A stretch of DNA of 64,000 bases from Novosphingobium beihaiense (GTDB lineage: Bacteria; Pseudomonadota; Alphaproteobacteria; Sphingomonadales; Sphingomonadaceae). This document shows positions 56,765-64,000 of this stretch, piece by piece (within the stretch, counting starts at the first letter, position 1; each line of letters begins with the position of its first letter). The translations under genes were made by a program, and so were the position numbers. The stretch is from the NCBI RefSeq assembly GCF_022832375.1, contig NZ_JALHLG010000011.1:62001-126000 (forward strand), given 5' to 3'. The notes below the pieces were generated by a model that was not told where the DNA came from, did not search any database, and saw only the letters and a program-made list of their open reading frames with translations.

Positions 56765-57565
56765 TCATTGCGGGTTGGACCAGACCGGCGCGCGCTTTTC
56801 GAACAGGGCCTTGCCGCCTTCGCGCATGTCCGGGCTAGCCAGCATCGCGCGGACTTCGGGAAGATCGAACATCTCGCGGTTGGAAGCTTCCATGCCGAGA
56901 TCGTAGTAGGACTGCATCACCGCCTTGGTGGCGATGATCGAGCCGGGCGAGCAGGCCATGATCTCCTCTGCCCAGCGCCGCGAGCAGGCCATCAGCTCTT
57001 CACCGGGGACGACTTCGGCGACCATGCCCCATTCGTGCGCCTGTGCGGCGGAGATCTTGCGCGCGGTCAGCAACATGGCGTGGGCGCGCTTGGGGCCGAG
57101 TTCCTGCACGATGCGCTGGATACCGCCGCCCAGCGCGGCCAGGCCCACTCTGGGTTCGGTCAGGCCGAAGCTGGCATTCTCTGCCGCCACGATCACATCG
57201 CAGGCCAGCGCCGCCTCGAACCCGCCGCCCATGGCGAAGCCGTTGACCGCCGCGATCACCGGCTTGTGCCGGTCGAAGCGCCAGGTGAGCCCGGCAAAGC
57301 CCTTCGCCGGCACGGGCATCCCCTTCCACGCGCGCGGATCGTCCTTGTTCGAAGGGGTGCGCAGGTCTGCCCCGGCGGAAAAGGCCTTGCCGCCCGCGCC
57401 GGTGAGGATCGCCACCCACAGGTCCGGGTCACTCTCGAACCGGTCGAACACTTCGCTCAGTTCATAGCTGGCTTCGGCGTGGAGGGCATTGCGCAGTTCG
57501 GGCCGGTCTATCGTCACGGTCATGACGTGCCCGTCCGTCTCGACCTTGCAGAACTCGGTTTCCAT
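56765..57565 (-). CDS. Enoyl-CoA hydratase/isomerase family protein
   Basis: A 266-residue crotonase-fold enzyme. The oxyanion-hole segments are GKAFSAGADLRTP near residue 60 and GFAMGGGFEAALACD near 109, with the E/x/x pair in ASFGLTEPRVGL near 132 that holds the usual catalytic glutamate. It acts on enoyl-CoA thioesters in fatty-acid, aromatic or terpenoid breakdown; the exact substrate is open. It is divergent from the yjbQ-type gene with 72 bp between. Confidence 0.88.
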   Translation of the reverse strand: METEFCKVETDGHVMTVTIDRPELRNALHAEASYELSEVFDRFESDPDLWVAILTGAGGKAFSAGADLRTPSNKDDPRAWKGMPVPAKGFAGLTWRFDRHKPVIAAVNGFAMGGGFEAALACDVIVAAENASFGLTEPRVGLAALGGGIQRIVQELGPKRAHAMLLTARKISAAQAHEWGMVAEVVPGEELMACSRRWAEEIMACSPGSIIATKAVMQSYYDLGMEASNREMFDLPEVRAMLASPDMREGGKALFEKRAPVWSNPQ

Positions 57566-57637
57566 GCGCCTCTCTCCTTATGTCTTGTCCCGCTATCTGT
57601 TGAAACCTGCGCGGCAAGGGATCAAGATCGCGCGGCC

Positions 57638-58054
57638 ATGAGACAAGTGTCCACTATCCTTTCCTTCGAGACTTCGGGGCGCGGCTTCACCGATATCACG
57701 CGTGCGATGGCCCGCTGGCTGGCGGAAACCGGCGTTTCCGAAGGGCTGCTGACGCTGCTGTGCCGCCACACCTCCGCCTCGCTGCTGATCCAGGAAAACG
57801 CCGCGCCCGAAGTGCGCACCGATCTGGCGGACTGGCTGGACCGGCTGGCACCCGAAGGCGGCAACTATGCGCATGACGACGAGGGGCCGGACGACATGCC
57901 CGCGCATCTCAAGGCCACGCTGACCGGGGTAAACCTGCAGATCCCGGTGATGAGCGGGCGCATGGCGCTGGGCACGTGGCAGGGGATTTACCTTGCCGAG
58001 CATCGGGCGATGCCGCACCACCGGCAGATCGCGGTCCATCTGATCGGCGAATAA
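57638..58054 (+). CDS. YjbQ / UPF0047 family protein
   Basis: A 138-residue protein with the complete UPF0047 pattern: CRHTSASLLIQENAAPEV near residue 43, NYAHDDEGPDDMPAHLKA near 76 and GTWQGIYLAEHR near 112. Some members have weak thiamine-phosphate synthase activity, but the physiological role is unsettled. The conserved histidines and cysteine are all present. ATG 57638 is the first codon of the conserved part. Confidence 0.9.
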   Translation: MRQVSTILSFETSGRGFTDITRAMARWLAETGVSEGLLTLLCRHTSASLLIQENAAPEVRTDLADWLDRLAPEGGNYAHDDEGPDDMPAHLKATLTGVNLQIPVMSGRMALGTWQGIYLAEHRAMPHHRQIAVHLIGE

Positions 58055-58123
58055 GCAGCGGAGCCGGCGTGCATGCTGTAACCTTAAGGGGTTCCGTAAC
58101 GAACACAGGGGAAAGGAGCGGGC

Positions 58124-58762
58124 ATGGGTACAGGAACAGTGGCGGCGGATTTCGATCCGGGCTTCGACATCGCGGCGCGTCAGGCGCATGTGGTGGGTGA
58201 TGGCCCGCGCATCAGGCCGGTGGCTCAAGACGATATCGATGCGGCCTCCCGCGAGCTGGTCCATGCCGTGCGCGATGGGGCCGGGGCGCCCCGCGTCGAA
58301 GGTGTGGCCGAATATATGCGCACCATCTTCAAGCACCCGGCGCTGTTCCGCTGCCAGATGGAACGGGGCGCAGTGCTGTTCAATGGCCGGATTCCCGCGT
58401 GCGAACGCGAGCTGGCCGTGCTGCGGGTCGCCTGGCTGTGCCGCGCGCCTTACGAATGGGGCCAGCATGTCGAGATCGCCCGCCGCGTGGGGTTGGATGG
58501 CGCGGCGGTAGAGCGCGTGCGCGAAGGCTCCGCCGCATCCGGCTGGACCGCGCATGAGGCGGCCATCCTGCGCGGGGTGGAGGAACTGCTGGAGGACAAG
58601 GCCTTGTCGGACGCGACCTGGGATGTGCTGGCGCGCAGCTGGGACGAGGCGCAACTTATCGAATTTCCCGTGATGGTGGGCGAATATATCGCCACCGCCC
58701 TTGTGCAGAACACGCTGCGCATCCGGCTGGTGGACGGAAATCCCGGATTGACCCGCATATGA
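58124..58762 (+). CDS. Carboxymuconolactone decarboxylase family protein
   Basis: A 212-residue helical protein of the CMD/AhpD-like group. The central helix has ACERELAVLRVAWLCRAPYEWGQH, where the usual C-x2-C of AhpD is absent and a C-R-A-P replaces it, followed by the conserved E-W-x-x-H. It is therefore not a peroxidase of the AhpD type. It is coupled to the cytochrome b gene by ATGA and begins a three-gene operon. The reaction is unknown. Confidence 0.8.
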   Translation: MGTGTVAADFDPGFDIAARQAHVVGDGPRIRPVAQDDIDAASRELVHAVRDGAGAPRVEGVAEYMRTIFKHPALFRCQMERGAVLFNGRIPACERELAVLRVAWLCRAPYEWGQHVEIARRVGLDGAAVERVREGSAASGWTAHEAAILRGVEELLEDKALSDATWDVLARSWDEAQLIEFPVMVGEYIATALVQNTLRIRLVDGNPGLTRI

Positions 58763-59622
58763 ACGAACAGACCGCCAGCACGCCGCCGAAGGGCGGCGAT
58801 CTCGTGAAGCGCCACCGCCTCTCCACGCGGCTGTGGCACTGGACCAATGCCGTGACGCTGCTTGTCATGCTGATGAGCGGGCTGATGATCTTCAATGCCC
58901 ACCCGCGCCTCTACTGGGGCGAATATGGCGCGAACTACGATGCGCCCTGGCTGAAGATCAGCTCCGCGCGCATGGGCGGCAAGGAGTTTGGCTACCTCCA
59001 GATCGGCTCGGCGCGGATCGAGACCACCGGGGTTCTGGGCCTGTGGCAGGATCAGGACGGGCGCACACAGCGCCGCGCCTTTCCCTACTGGCTGACGGTC
59101 CCCTCGCGCTACAGTCTGGCGGGCGCGCGGATCTGGCATCTTGCTTTCGCCTGGGTGCTGGCGGTGGGGCTGTTGCTCTATCTGCTGTGGTCGCTGGTCA
59201 ACCGGCATATCGCGCGGGACATTCACATCACCCGCGCCGAATGGCGGCCCTCGCACATCTGGCATGACGTGAAAGAGCATGCACGGCTGCGTTTCCCCAC
59301 CGGCGTGGCGGCGCTGAAATACAACGTGCTGCAGAAACTGGCCTATGCCGGCGTGCTGTTCGGCCTGCTGCCGCTGATGATCCTGACTGGCCTCGCCCTG
59401 TCCCCCGGCACCGATGCGTGGTTCCCGTTTGTCACCGAAGTGTTCGGCGGGCGCCAGTCGGCGCGCTCGGTGCACTTCATTTGCGCGGCACTGCTGGTGG
59501 CGTTCTTTCTCGTTCACATGGCGATGGTTCTGCTGGCCGGGCCTTTCAACGAAGTGCGCTCGATGATCACCGGCCGCTACCGCCTGCCAAAGGAAAAGAC
59601 CGTGACGGAGAACGCCGCATGA
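58759..59622 (+). CDS. Cytochrome b561-type membrane subunit
   Basis: A 287-residue protein with four to five membrane helices and heme-ligand histidines in RLWHWTNAV near residue 25, WHLAFAW near 129 and VHFICAALLVAFFLVH near 240. This matches the Ni,Fe-hydrogenase/formate dehydrogenase cytochrome b group (cyt_b561). It is coupled by 4-bp overlaps to the CMD gene and the molybdopterin oxidoreductase gene, so it is the likely quinone-linked electron partner of the latter, in the way MsrQ serves MsrP. Confidence 0.88.
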   Translation: MNEQTASTPPKGGDLVKRHRLSTRLWHWTNAVTLLVMLMSGLMIFNAHPRLYWGEYGANYDAPWLKISSARMGGKEFGYLQIGSARIETTGVLGLWQDQDGRTQRRAFPYWLTVPSRYSLAGARIWHLAFAWVLAVGLLLYLLWSLVNRHIARDIHITRAEWRPSHIWHDVKEHARLRFPTGVAALKYNVLQKLAYAGVLFGLLPLMILTGLALSPGTDAWFPFVTEVFGGRQSARSVHFICAALLVAFFLVHMAMVLLAGPFNEVRSMITGRYRLPKEKTVTENAA

Positions 59623-60383
59623 GCCGCCTCATCCTCTCGCGCCGCACGCTGATCCGCGGCAGTGCCGCCGGCGCGGGCAGCCTGATGCTTTCCGGTTGCG
59701 ACAAGCTGTTCGAGAACCCCACGTTCCGCCACACGCTGGAGGGCGCGGAAGACCTGCACAAGATCACTCAGCGCGCACTCGGCCGCCACGCTCTGGCGCG
59801 CGAGTTCACCGAGGCGGACATGTCCCCCCGCTTCCGCGCCAACGGCAGCCGCGAAGTGGCCGATCCGGTCTACCGCCAGCATCTGGCGCAACACTTCGCG
59901 CAGTGGTCGCTGCGGGTGGAGGGGCTGGTCGAAAAGCCGCTCACGCTGCCGCTGGATATGCTCAAGTCCATGCCCCAGCGCACCCAGATCACCCGGCACG
60001 ACTGCGTCGAAGGCTGGAGCGCGATCGGCAAATGGACGGGCCCGCGCCTTGGTCCCATTCTCAACATTGCCGGGCTCAAGCCGCAGGCGAAGTACATCGT
60101 GTTCCACTGCGCCGATCTCTATCATGGCAGGCCCTATTACGAATCGATCGATCTGGTCGATGCCTTCCATCCGCAGACGATCCTGGCCTGGGCGATGAAC
60201 GGCAAGCCGCTCGAACAGGCCCACGGCGCCCCGCTGCGCCTGCGGGTGGAGCGCCAGCTCGGCTACAAGCATGCCAAGTTCGTCACCCGCATAGAGGCGG
60301 TGTCCTCGCTCGACGGCATCTACGGCGGCAAGGGCGGCTATTGGGAGGATAACGGCACTTACGCCTGGTACGCCGGAATCTGA
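59619..60383 (+). CDS. Molybdopterin-dependent oxidoreductase (sulfite-oxidase fold)
   Basis: A 254-residue Moco enzyme. The cofactor cysteine is C129 in RHDCVEGWS, and KWTGPRLGPIL and HCADLYHGRPYYES follow. The N-terminus has a twin-arginine motif (SRRTLIR) and a lipobox-like LSGC at residues 24-27, so it may be a Tat-exported lipoprotein. The C-terminal dimer domain of true sulfite oxidases is absent, as in YedY/MsrP. The substrate is unknown. Confidence 0.88.
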   Translation: MSRLILSRRTLIRGSAAGAGSLMLSGCDKLFENPTFRHTLEGAEDLHKITQRALGRHALAREFTEADMSPRFRANGSREVADPVYRQHLAQHFAQWSLRVEGLVEKPLTLPLDMLKSMPQRTQITRHDCVEGWSAIGKWTGPRLGPILNIAGLKPQAKYIVFHCADLYHGRPYYESIDLVDAFHPQTILAWAMNGKPLEQAHGAPLRLRVERQLGYKHAKFVTRIEAVSSLDGIYGGKGGYWEDNGTYAWYAGI

Positions 60384-60451
60384 ATTCCGCCGCTGTCCGC
60401 AGTTCTCGAATTTGATCTGGAACAAGGAAATGATCCACCGCATCTCGCTAT

Positions 60452-60466
60452 GAGAACGGTGTTCTC
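60452..60466. promoter_or_regulatory. Palindrome upstream of the fatty-acid-hydroxylase gene
   Basis: GAGAACGGTGTTCTC is a perfect 6-3-6 inverted repeat 48 bp before the start at 60515, in the 131-bp gap after the Moco gene. It is a plausible operator for an unknown regulator. No regulator gene lies beside it. Confidence 0.35.
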
Positions 60467-60514
60467 GGGATCGGTGCAGCCGGTCCGGGAGGCAACGTTT
60501 GAGAGGATCGCACA

Positions 60515-61327
60515 ATGGACAGCGCGTTTTGGGATGGACTGGCGGCAGGTTATCAATGGCAATTGTCGCTCTACACGGCGCTTGGAATCATGGCCGTATC
60601 TTTGGCGGGAAAGCTGCTGGTGCGGCTGGTGCCCGCGTTTCGCGAGGCCAGTCGGCTCAACCGCGAGACCTATCGCCAGAAAATGGAAAACCCGCGCTAT
60701 GCGGCGAACCAGCGCTGGAACCGCAAGTGGGGCCTGTTCTTCTGGGTGGTGATCTTCGCGGGCGTGCTGCCGTTCTGCCTGACGGCTGCGCCGCAGCCGG
60801 TCTGGCGGGTGCTGCTGGACTGCTTCGTGATCCTGATGGTCTATGACTTCTTCTACTATCTGGTGCACCGCTTCCTGTTCCACGACGCCGGGTTCCTCGG
60901 CGGGCCGCTGATCTGGGTCCACGCCGTGCACCACCGCCAGCACAATCCGTGCCGTGAGGATTCGAGCTATATCCACCCGCTCGAAGTGGCGATGGGGCTG
61001 GGGCTCTATGTCGCGTGCATCTTCGTGCTGTCGCGCTTCATGGGGGATTTCCATGTCGTCACGATCGTGATCACCTGGACCGCCTTTTCGCAGATCAATC
61101 TGCACAATCACGATCTGTGGACGGTGGACCGTTTCCCCTTCAAGTACCTCAACACGATGTCGGTGATGCACCACAACCATCACGCGCGCTTCACCGGCGG
61201 CAACTTCGCGACGATTTCGCTGCTCTATGACTGGATGTTCGGCACGCTGGACTATGGCGCGGGCTACAAGGGCGCGGAATACAAGCCCAAGGCGAAGAAG
61301 GTGCCGGAAGGCGCCGGGGCCGCCTGA
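60515..61327 (+). CDS. Fatty acid hydroxylase / sterol desaturase superfamily protein
   Basis: A 270-residue membrane enzyme with the three histidine clusters of di-iron hydroxylases: HRFLFH (118-123), HAVHHRQH (136-143) and HHNHH near 219. It would oxidise a lipid or carotenoid-like substrate with O2 at the membrane. ATG 60515 follows GAGAGGA. It is closed by a strong terminator. The specific substrate (fatty acid, hopanoid, sphingolipid, carotenoid) is not determined. Confidence 0.88.
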   Translation: MDSAFWDGLAAGYQWQLSLYTALGIMAVSLAGKLLVRLVPAFREASRLNRETYRQKMENPRYAANQRWNRKWGLFFWVVIFAGVLPFCLTAAPQPVWRVLLDCFVILMVYDFFYYLVHRFLFHDAGFLGGPLIWVHAVHHRQHNPCREDSSYIHPLEVAMGLGLYVACIFVLSRFMGDFHVVTIVITWTAFSQINLHNHDLWTVDRFPFKYLNTMSVMHHNHHARFTGGNFATISLLYDWMFGTLDYGAGYKGAEYKPKAKKVPEGAGAA

Positions 61328-61358
61328 CGGCCGGGCGAAGGCACACTTTCGATCCGAA

Positions 61359-61389
61359 AAAGGCCCCTGCACCCGTTGCGGGGGCCTTT
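61359..61389 (+). terminator. Rho-independent terminator after the hydroxylase gene
   Basis: AAAGGCCCCTGCA (61359-61371) pairs with TGCGGGGGCCTTT (61377-61389) through 13 positions, one of them a G-T wobble, with a 5-nt loop. The A-run before and T-run after the stem make it work in both directions. Confidence 0.85.
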
Positions 61390-61423
61390 ACGCGGGCGCA
61401 AACCTGCCCCACATGCTGGGGCC

Positions 61424-62383
61424 ATGAGTACTGCCTCCCAGCCCGCCGCCGCCATTTCGATCCGCGATCTCGTCAAGCGCTATGCGCCCGCCGGGGAGGC
61501 CGAAGGTAAGCTGGCGCTGAACGGGGTATCGTTCGATGTGCCCGAGGGCGGGATTTTCGGCCTGCTGGGGCCGAACGGCGCGGGCAAGTCCACGCTGATC
61601 AACATCCTCGCCGGGCTGGTGCGGAAGTCTTCGGGCACCGCCGAGATCTGGGGCTTCGATATCGACCGCGACCAGCGCAATGCCAAGCGCTCGATCGGCA
61701 TCGTCCCGCAGGAAATCGTTTTCGATCCCTTCTTCACCCCTTTCGAGGTGCTGGAGATCCAAGCCGGGCTCTACGGCATCGCCAAGCACCTGCGCCGCTC
61801 GGAGGAATTGCTGCGTGCGGTCCATCTGGCGGACAAGCGCAATGCCTATGCCCGCACGCTGTCGGGCGGCATGAAGCGGCGTCTGCTGATCGCCAAGGCG
61901 CTGGTGCACCAGCCGCCGGTGCTGGTGCTCGACGAGCCGACCGCGGGCGTCGATGTGGAACTGCGCCGCCAGCTCTGGGATCTGGTGACGGAGATGAACC
62001 GCGAAGGCGTGACGATCGTGCTCACCACGCACTACCTCGAAGAGGCCGAGGAACTGTGCGACCGCATCGCCATCATCAACCACGGCCAGGTGATCGCCAA
62101 CAAGCCGACGCGCGAGCTGGTGGGCATGGCGCGCGAGAAGATCCTTGTTCTCACGCTGGACCGCGATGTGACCGAGCTGCCCAGCCACCCCGGCGTCATC
62201 AAGTGCGAGAAGGCGGGCGAGCGCGAACTGCAGATCACCTACGACAAGGATCGCAGCAACGCGGGCGAGATCCTGTCGGCGGTTCAGGCGCAAGGGTTCG
62301 CTATCGTCGATGTGACGACGCGTGAAGCCGATCTGGAGGATGTCTTCGTTACGCTGACCAGCGAGGCACGCAGCGCGGCCTGA
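61424..62383 (+). CDS. ABC transporter ATP-binding protein
   Basis: A 319-residue ATPase with Walker A GPNGAGKST (49-57), signature LSGGMKRR near 146, and Walker B VLVLDEPTAG near 166. The extra C-terminal 80 residues (ILVLTLDRDVTEL and following) are as in ABC-2 type exporters such as NodI/CcmA-like and YadG. No permease gene follows before nadB; the partner must lie elsewhere. ATG 61424 is the first codon after the terminator. Confidence 0.9.
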   Translation: MSTASQPAAAISIRDLVKRYAPAGEAEGKLALNGVSFDVPEGGIFGLLGPNGAGKSTLINILAGLVRKSSGTAEIWGFDIDRDQRNAKRSIGIVPQEIVFDPFFTPFEVLEIQAGLYGIAKHLRRSEELLRAVHLADKRNAYARTLSGGMKRRLLIAKALVHQPPVLVLDEPTAGVDVELRRQLWDLVTEMNREGVTIVLTTHYLEEAEELCDRIAIINHGQVIANKPTRELVGMAREKILVLTLDRDVTELPSHPGVIKCEKAGERELQITYDKDRSNAGEILSAVQAQGFAIVDVTTREADLEDVFVTLTSEARSAA

Positions 62384-62479
62384 AAGGCCAAGTGTGCGCA
62401 TTTAAAGTTACAAGTTAAATATTTTCAACCACAATGGAGGGGCGGAAGGATTCCAGGCATGATCTGTGCCTGCGGCCGC

Positions 62480-62647
62480 CTAAATTTCTTGTACTTGCGG
62501 ATCGCGCTTCCACACTCTGTGTTTCTTTCGCTTGATGGGCTGTCCGCAGTTCTTACAGATGCCTGAATATTTCTCACCATCCCAGTGAACTTTCGAGCGC
62601 GTGGGGCGGTGTCTATTGAAGAGGCACAGTGCGAAAAGTCGAGCCAC
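62480..62647 (-). CDS. Small CxxC zinc-ribbon-like protein (55 residues)
   Basis: Found by reading the minus strand directly. A GTG at 62647, preceded by AAAGGA 7 bases upstream, opens a 55-residue frame that starts VARLFALCLF, contains HWDGEKYSGICKNCGQPI (CxxC at residues 31-34) and a basic stretch KRKKHRVW, and ends with TAG at 62480-62482. The pattern resembles a short single-knuckle protein seen in sphingomonads. It occupies the ABC-nadB gap, which otherwise shows no gene. Function unknown. Confidence 0.65.
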   Translation of the reverse strand: MARLFALCLFNRHRPTRSKVHWDGEKYSGICKNCGQPIKRKKHRVWKRDPQVQEI

Positions 62648-62836
62648 TTTGTCGTCCTTTGGAATGGTGCGGCCGTTTGTCTGGCGGACCCTAGGGAGCT
62701 TCGTGGCAGTACCTCTTTCGATACTACCTCTTTGGAGACTCTTAACGCCGTATATATAGCATTGTTTCCGCGCAATGTATCTGCCCGGCCTGCACTAAAT
62801 GTTGCAGGGATTGTCATGTCCCGGCAAGGAGATGCG

Positions 62837-64000
62837 ATGGAATCGCAAGCAAACGCCGCCAGCACTTTCGATATTCTCGTCATCGGTTCGGGCGCGGCCG
62901 GACTCACCGCGGCACTGGCGCTCGCCGAAAAGCACAAGGTCGCCGTTCTGGCGAAGGGCAGCCTCGCGGGCGGGTCGACGGCGTGGGCACAGGGCGGCAT
63001 TGCCGCCGTGCTCGACGAAGGCGATACGTTCGAGGAGCATGAACGCGATACGATGATTGCCGGGGCGGGGCTCAACCGGCGCGAGACGGTCCAGTTCGTG
63101 ATCGAGCGTGCACCGCGGGCGATCGGCCGTCTGATCGATCTGGGCGTTCCGTTCAATATGGAGGGCAACGAGCTTCACCTGACGCGCGAAGGCGGGCATT
63201 CGCACCGCCGCATCGTCCATGTGAACGATGCCACCGGCTGGGCAGTGCAGCAGGCGTTGCTGCGGGCGGCGGAGGCCAATCCCAATATCACCCTGCTGCC
63301 GGGCCGTTCCTGCATCGATTTCATCACCGGGCGGCACGAGATGCGCTATTCGGGCTCCGGGCGGGTCTGGGGTGTCTATGCCCTTCATGAAGAAAGCGGC
63401 CGCGTCGAGGCGTTCACCGCGCGCGCGACGGTGCTGGCCACCGGCGGTGCGGGCCGCGTCTATCAGTTCAGCACTGCGCCGCGCGGCGCCACGGGCGACG
63501 GCATTTCCATGGCCTGGCGCGCGGGCGCGCGGGTCTCCAACATGGAGATGATGCAGTTCCACCCGACCTGCCTCTACAATCTGGACGTCAAGAACTTCCT
63601 CATTACCGAGGCGGTGCGCGGCGAGGGCGGACGGCTGATCAACCCGCGCACCGGCAAGCGCTTCATGACCTTCTACGATCCCGAGCGTCTGGAGCTGGCC
63701 CCGCGCGATGTGGTCGCCCGCGCGATCGACTCCGAAATCAAGCGCTTCGGTCTCGATTTCGTGCACCTCGATATCAGCCACCAGCCGCCCGAATTCGTGC
63801 GCGAGCACTTCCCGACCATCTACGAAAAGCTGCTGACGCTCGGCATCGACATGACGAAGGAGCCGATCCCGGTCGTGCCCGCCCAGCACTATACTTGCGG
63901 CGGCGTACTGATCGACCTTGACGGGCGGACCGATCTGCCCGGCCTCTATGCCGCGGGCGAATGCACCGAGAGCGGGCTGCATGGCGCGAACCGGCTGGCC
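62837..64000 (+). CDS. nadB: L-aspartate oxidase (partial, runs off the right edge)
   Basis: The first 388 codons are in the window with no stop. The FAD loop is VIGSGAAGLTAAL (15-27), followed by STAWAQGGIAAV near 48, GGHSHRRIVHV near 119, the active-site arginine segment FLITEAVRGEGG near 257, and HYTCGGVLIDL near 348. This is NadB, which oxidises L-aspartate to iminoaspartate for NAD synthesis. ATG 62837 is chosen because AAGGAG lies 6 bases upstream; ATG 62816 is the alternative. Confidence 0.93.
   Translation, partial: MESQANAASTFDILVIGSGAAGLTAALALAEKHKVAVLAKGSLAGGSTAWAQGGIAAVLDEGDTFEEHERDTMIAGAGLNRRETVQFVIERAPRAIGRLIDLGVPFNMEGNELHLTREGGHSHRRIVHVNDATGWAVQQALLRAAEANPNITLLPGRSCIDFITGRHEMRYSGSGRVWGVYALHEESGRVEAFTARATVLATGGAGRVYQFSTAPRGATGDGISMAWRAGARVSNMEMMQFHPTCLYNLDVKNFLITEAVRGEGGRLINPRTGKRFMTFYDPERLELAPRDVVARAIDSEIKRFGLDFVHLDISHQPPEFVREHFPTIYEKLLTLGIDMTKEPIPVVPAQHYTCGGVLIDLDGRTDLPGLYAAGECTESGLHGANRLA

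Noticed and set aside
62425..63168. 247-residue minus-strand open frame
   Set aside because: Mostly antisense to nadB and in a different frame from the small CxxC gene.

Overview
The window is GC-rich, densely packed bacterial DNA with long 4-bp-overlap operons. It looks like an alphaproteobacterium of the Sphingomonadales (Novosphingobium/Sphingopyxis type). This is inferred from the cytochrome bc1 operon with a three-subunit petABC layout, P. denitrificans-style cobalamin genes, a TorF-type outer-membrane protein, an ectoine locus with ectD and a dedicated aspartokinase, and a small sphingomonad-style CxxC protein. No database search was possible; all names rest on reading motifs and order.

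Layout. 1-3.6 kb: a lipid-headgroup-like group (partial nucleotidyltransferase, a GS-motif protein of unknown function, a diacylglycerol-kinase-fold protein, a CDP-alcohol phosphotransferase). 3.6-6.7 kb: HIT protein, then an operon of nucleotidyltransferase, MFS carrier and DsbA-like protein. 6.9-13.1 kb: polysaccharide flippase, M20 amidohydrolase, 5-oxoprolinase. 13.1-20.6 kb: small membrane and acetyltransferase genes, threonine aldolase, EamA exporter, epimerase, aminopeptidase N, PgeF. 20.8-25.5 kb: petABC, apt, malonyl-CoA decarboxylase, then tRNA-Gly(TCC) at 25.8 kb.

25.9-39.3 kb is a late-stage cobalamin locus. Two cobalamin riboswitches sit back to back (minus near 28.75 kb, plus near 29.0 kb). 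One precedes a leftward operon (unknown membrane protein, cobO, cobB). The other precedes a rightward operon (btuB-type TonB receptor, DUF1636 protein, cobT, phosphatase, cobS, cobC, cobD, cobQ, cobU). No corrin-ring genes are seen here, so the locus itself supports uptake, amidation, adenosylation and lower-ligand assembly.

39.5-56.5 kb is accessory. Transposase relics at 39.5-39.9, 48.4 and 55.3-56.5 kb divide it into two modules. The first is an ectoine/5-hydroxyectoine locus (ectR, ectA-B-C-D, ask and two MFS carriers). The second is a carbonic anhydrase, SulP transporter and two-component system with a porin and two secreted proteins of unknown role. From 56.7 kb the sequence returns to ordinary genes: enoyl-CoA hydratase, YjbQ, a CMD/cytochrome b/molybdopterin-oxidoreductase operon, a fatty-acid-hydroxylase-like membrane enzyme, an ABC ATPase, a 55-residue CxxC protein, and nadB running off the right edge.

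I did not find a clearly novel defence or mobile system. The best leads are the lipid module at the left edge, the riboswitch-controlled unknown membrane protein with the DUF1636 protein, the IS-bounded CO2/bicarbonate module with a G10 tract in its response regulator, and the molybdopterin/cytochrome/CMD operon.
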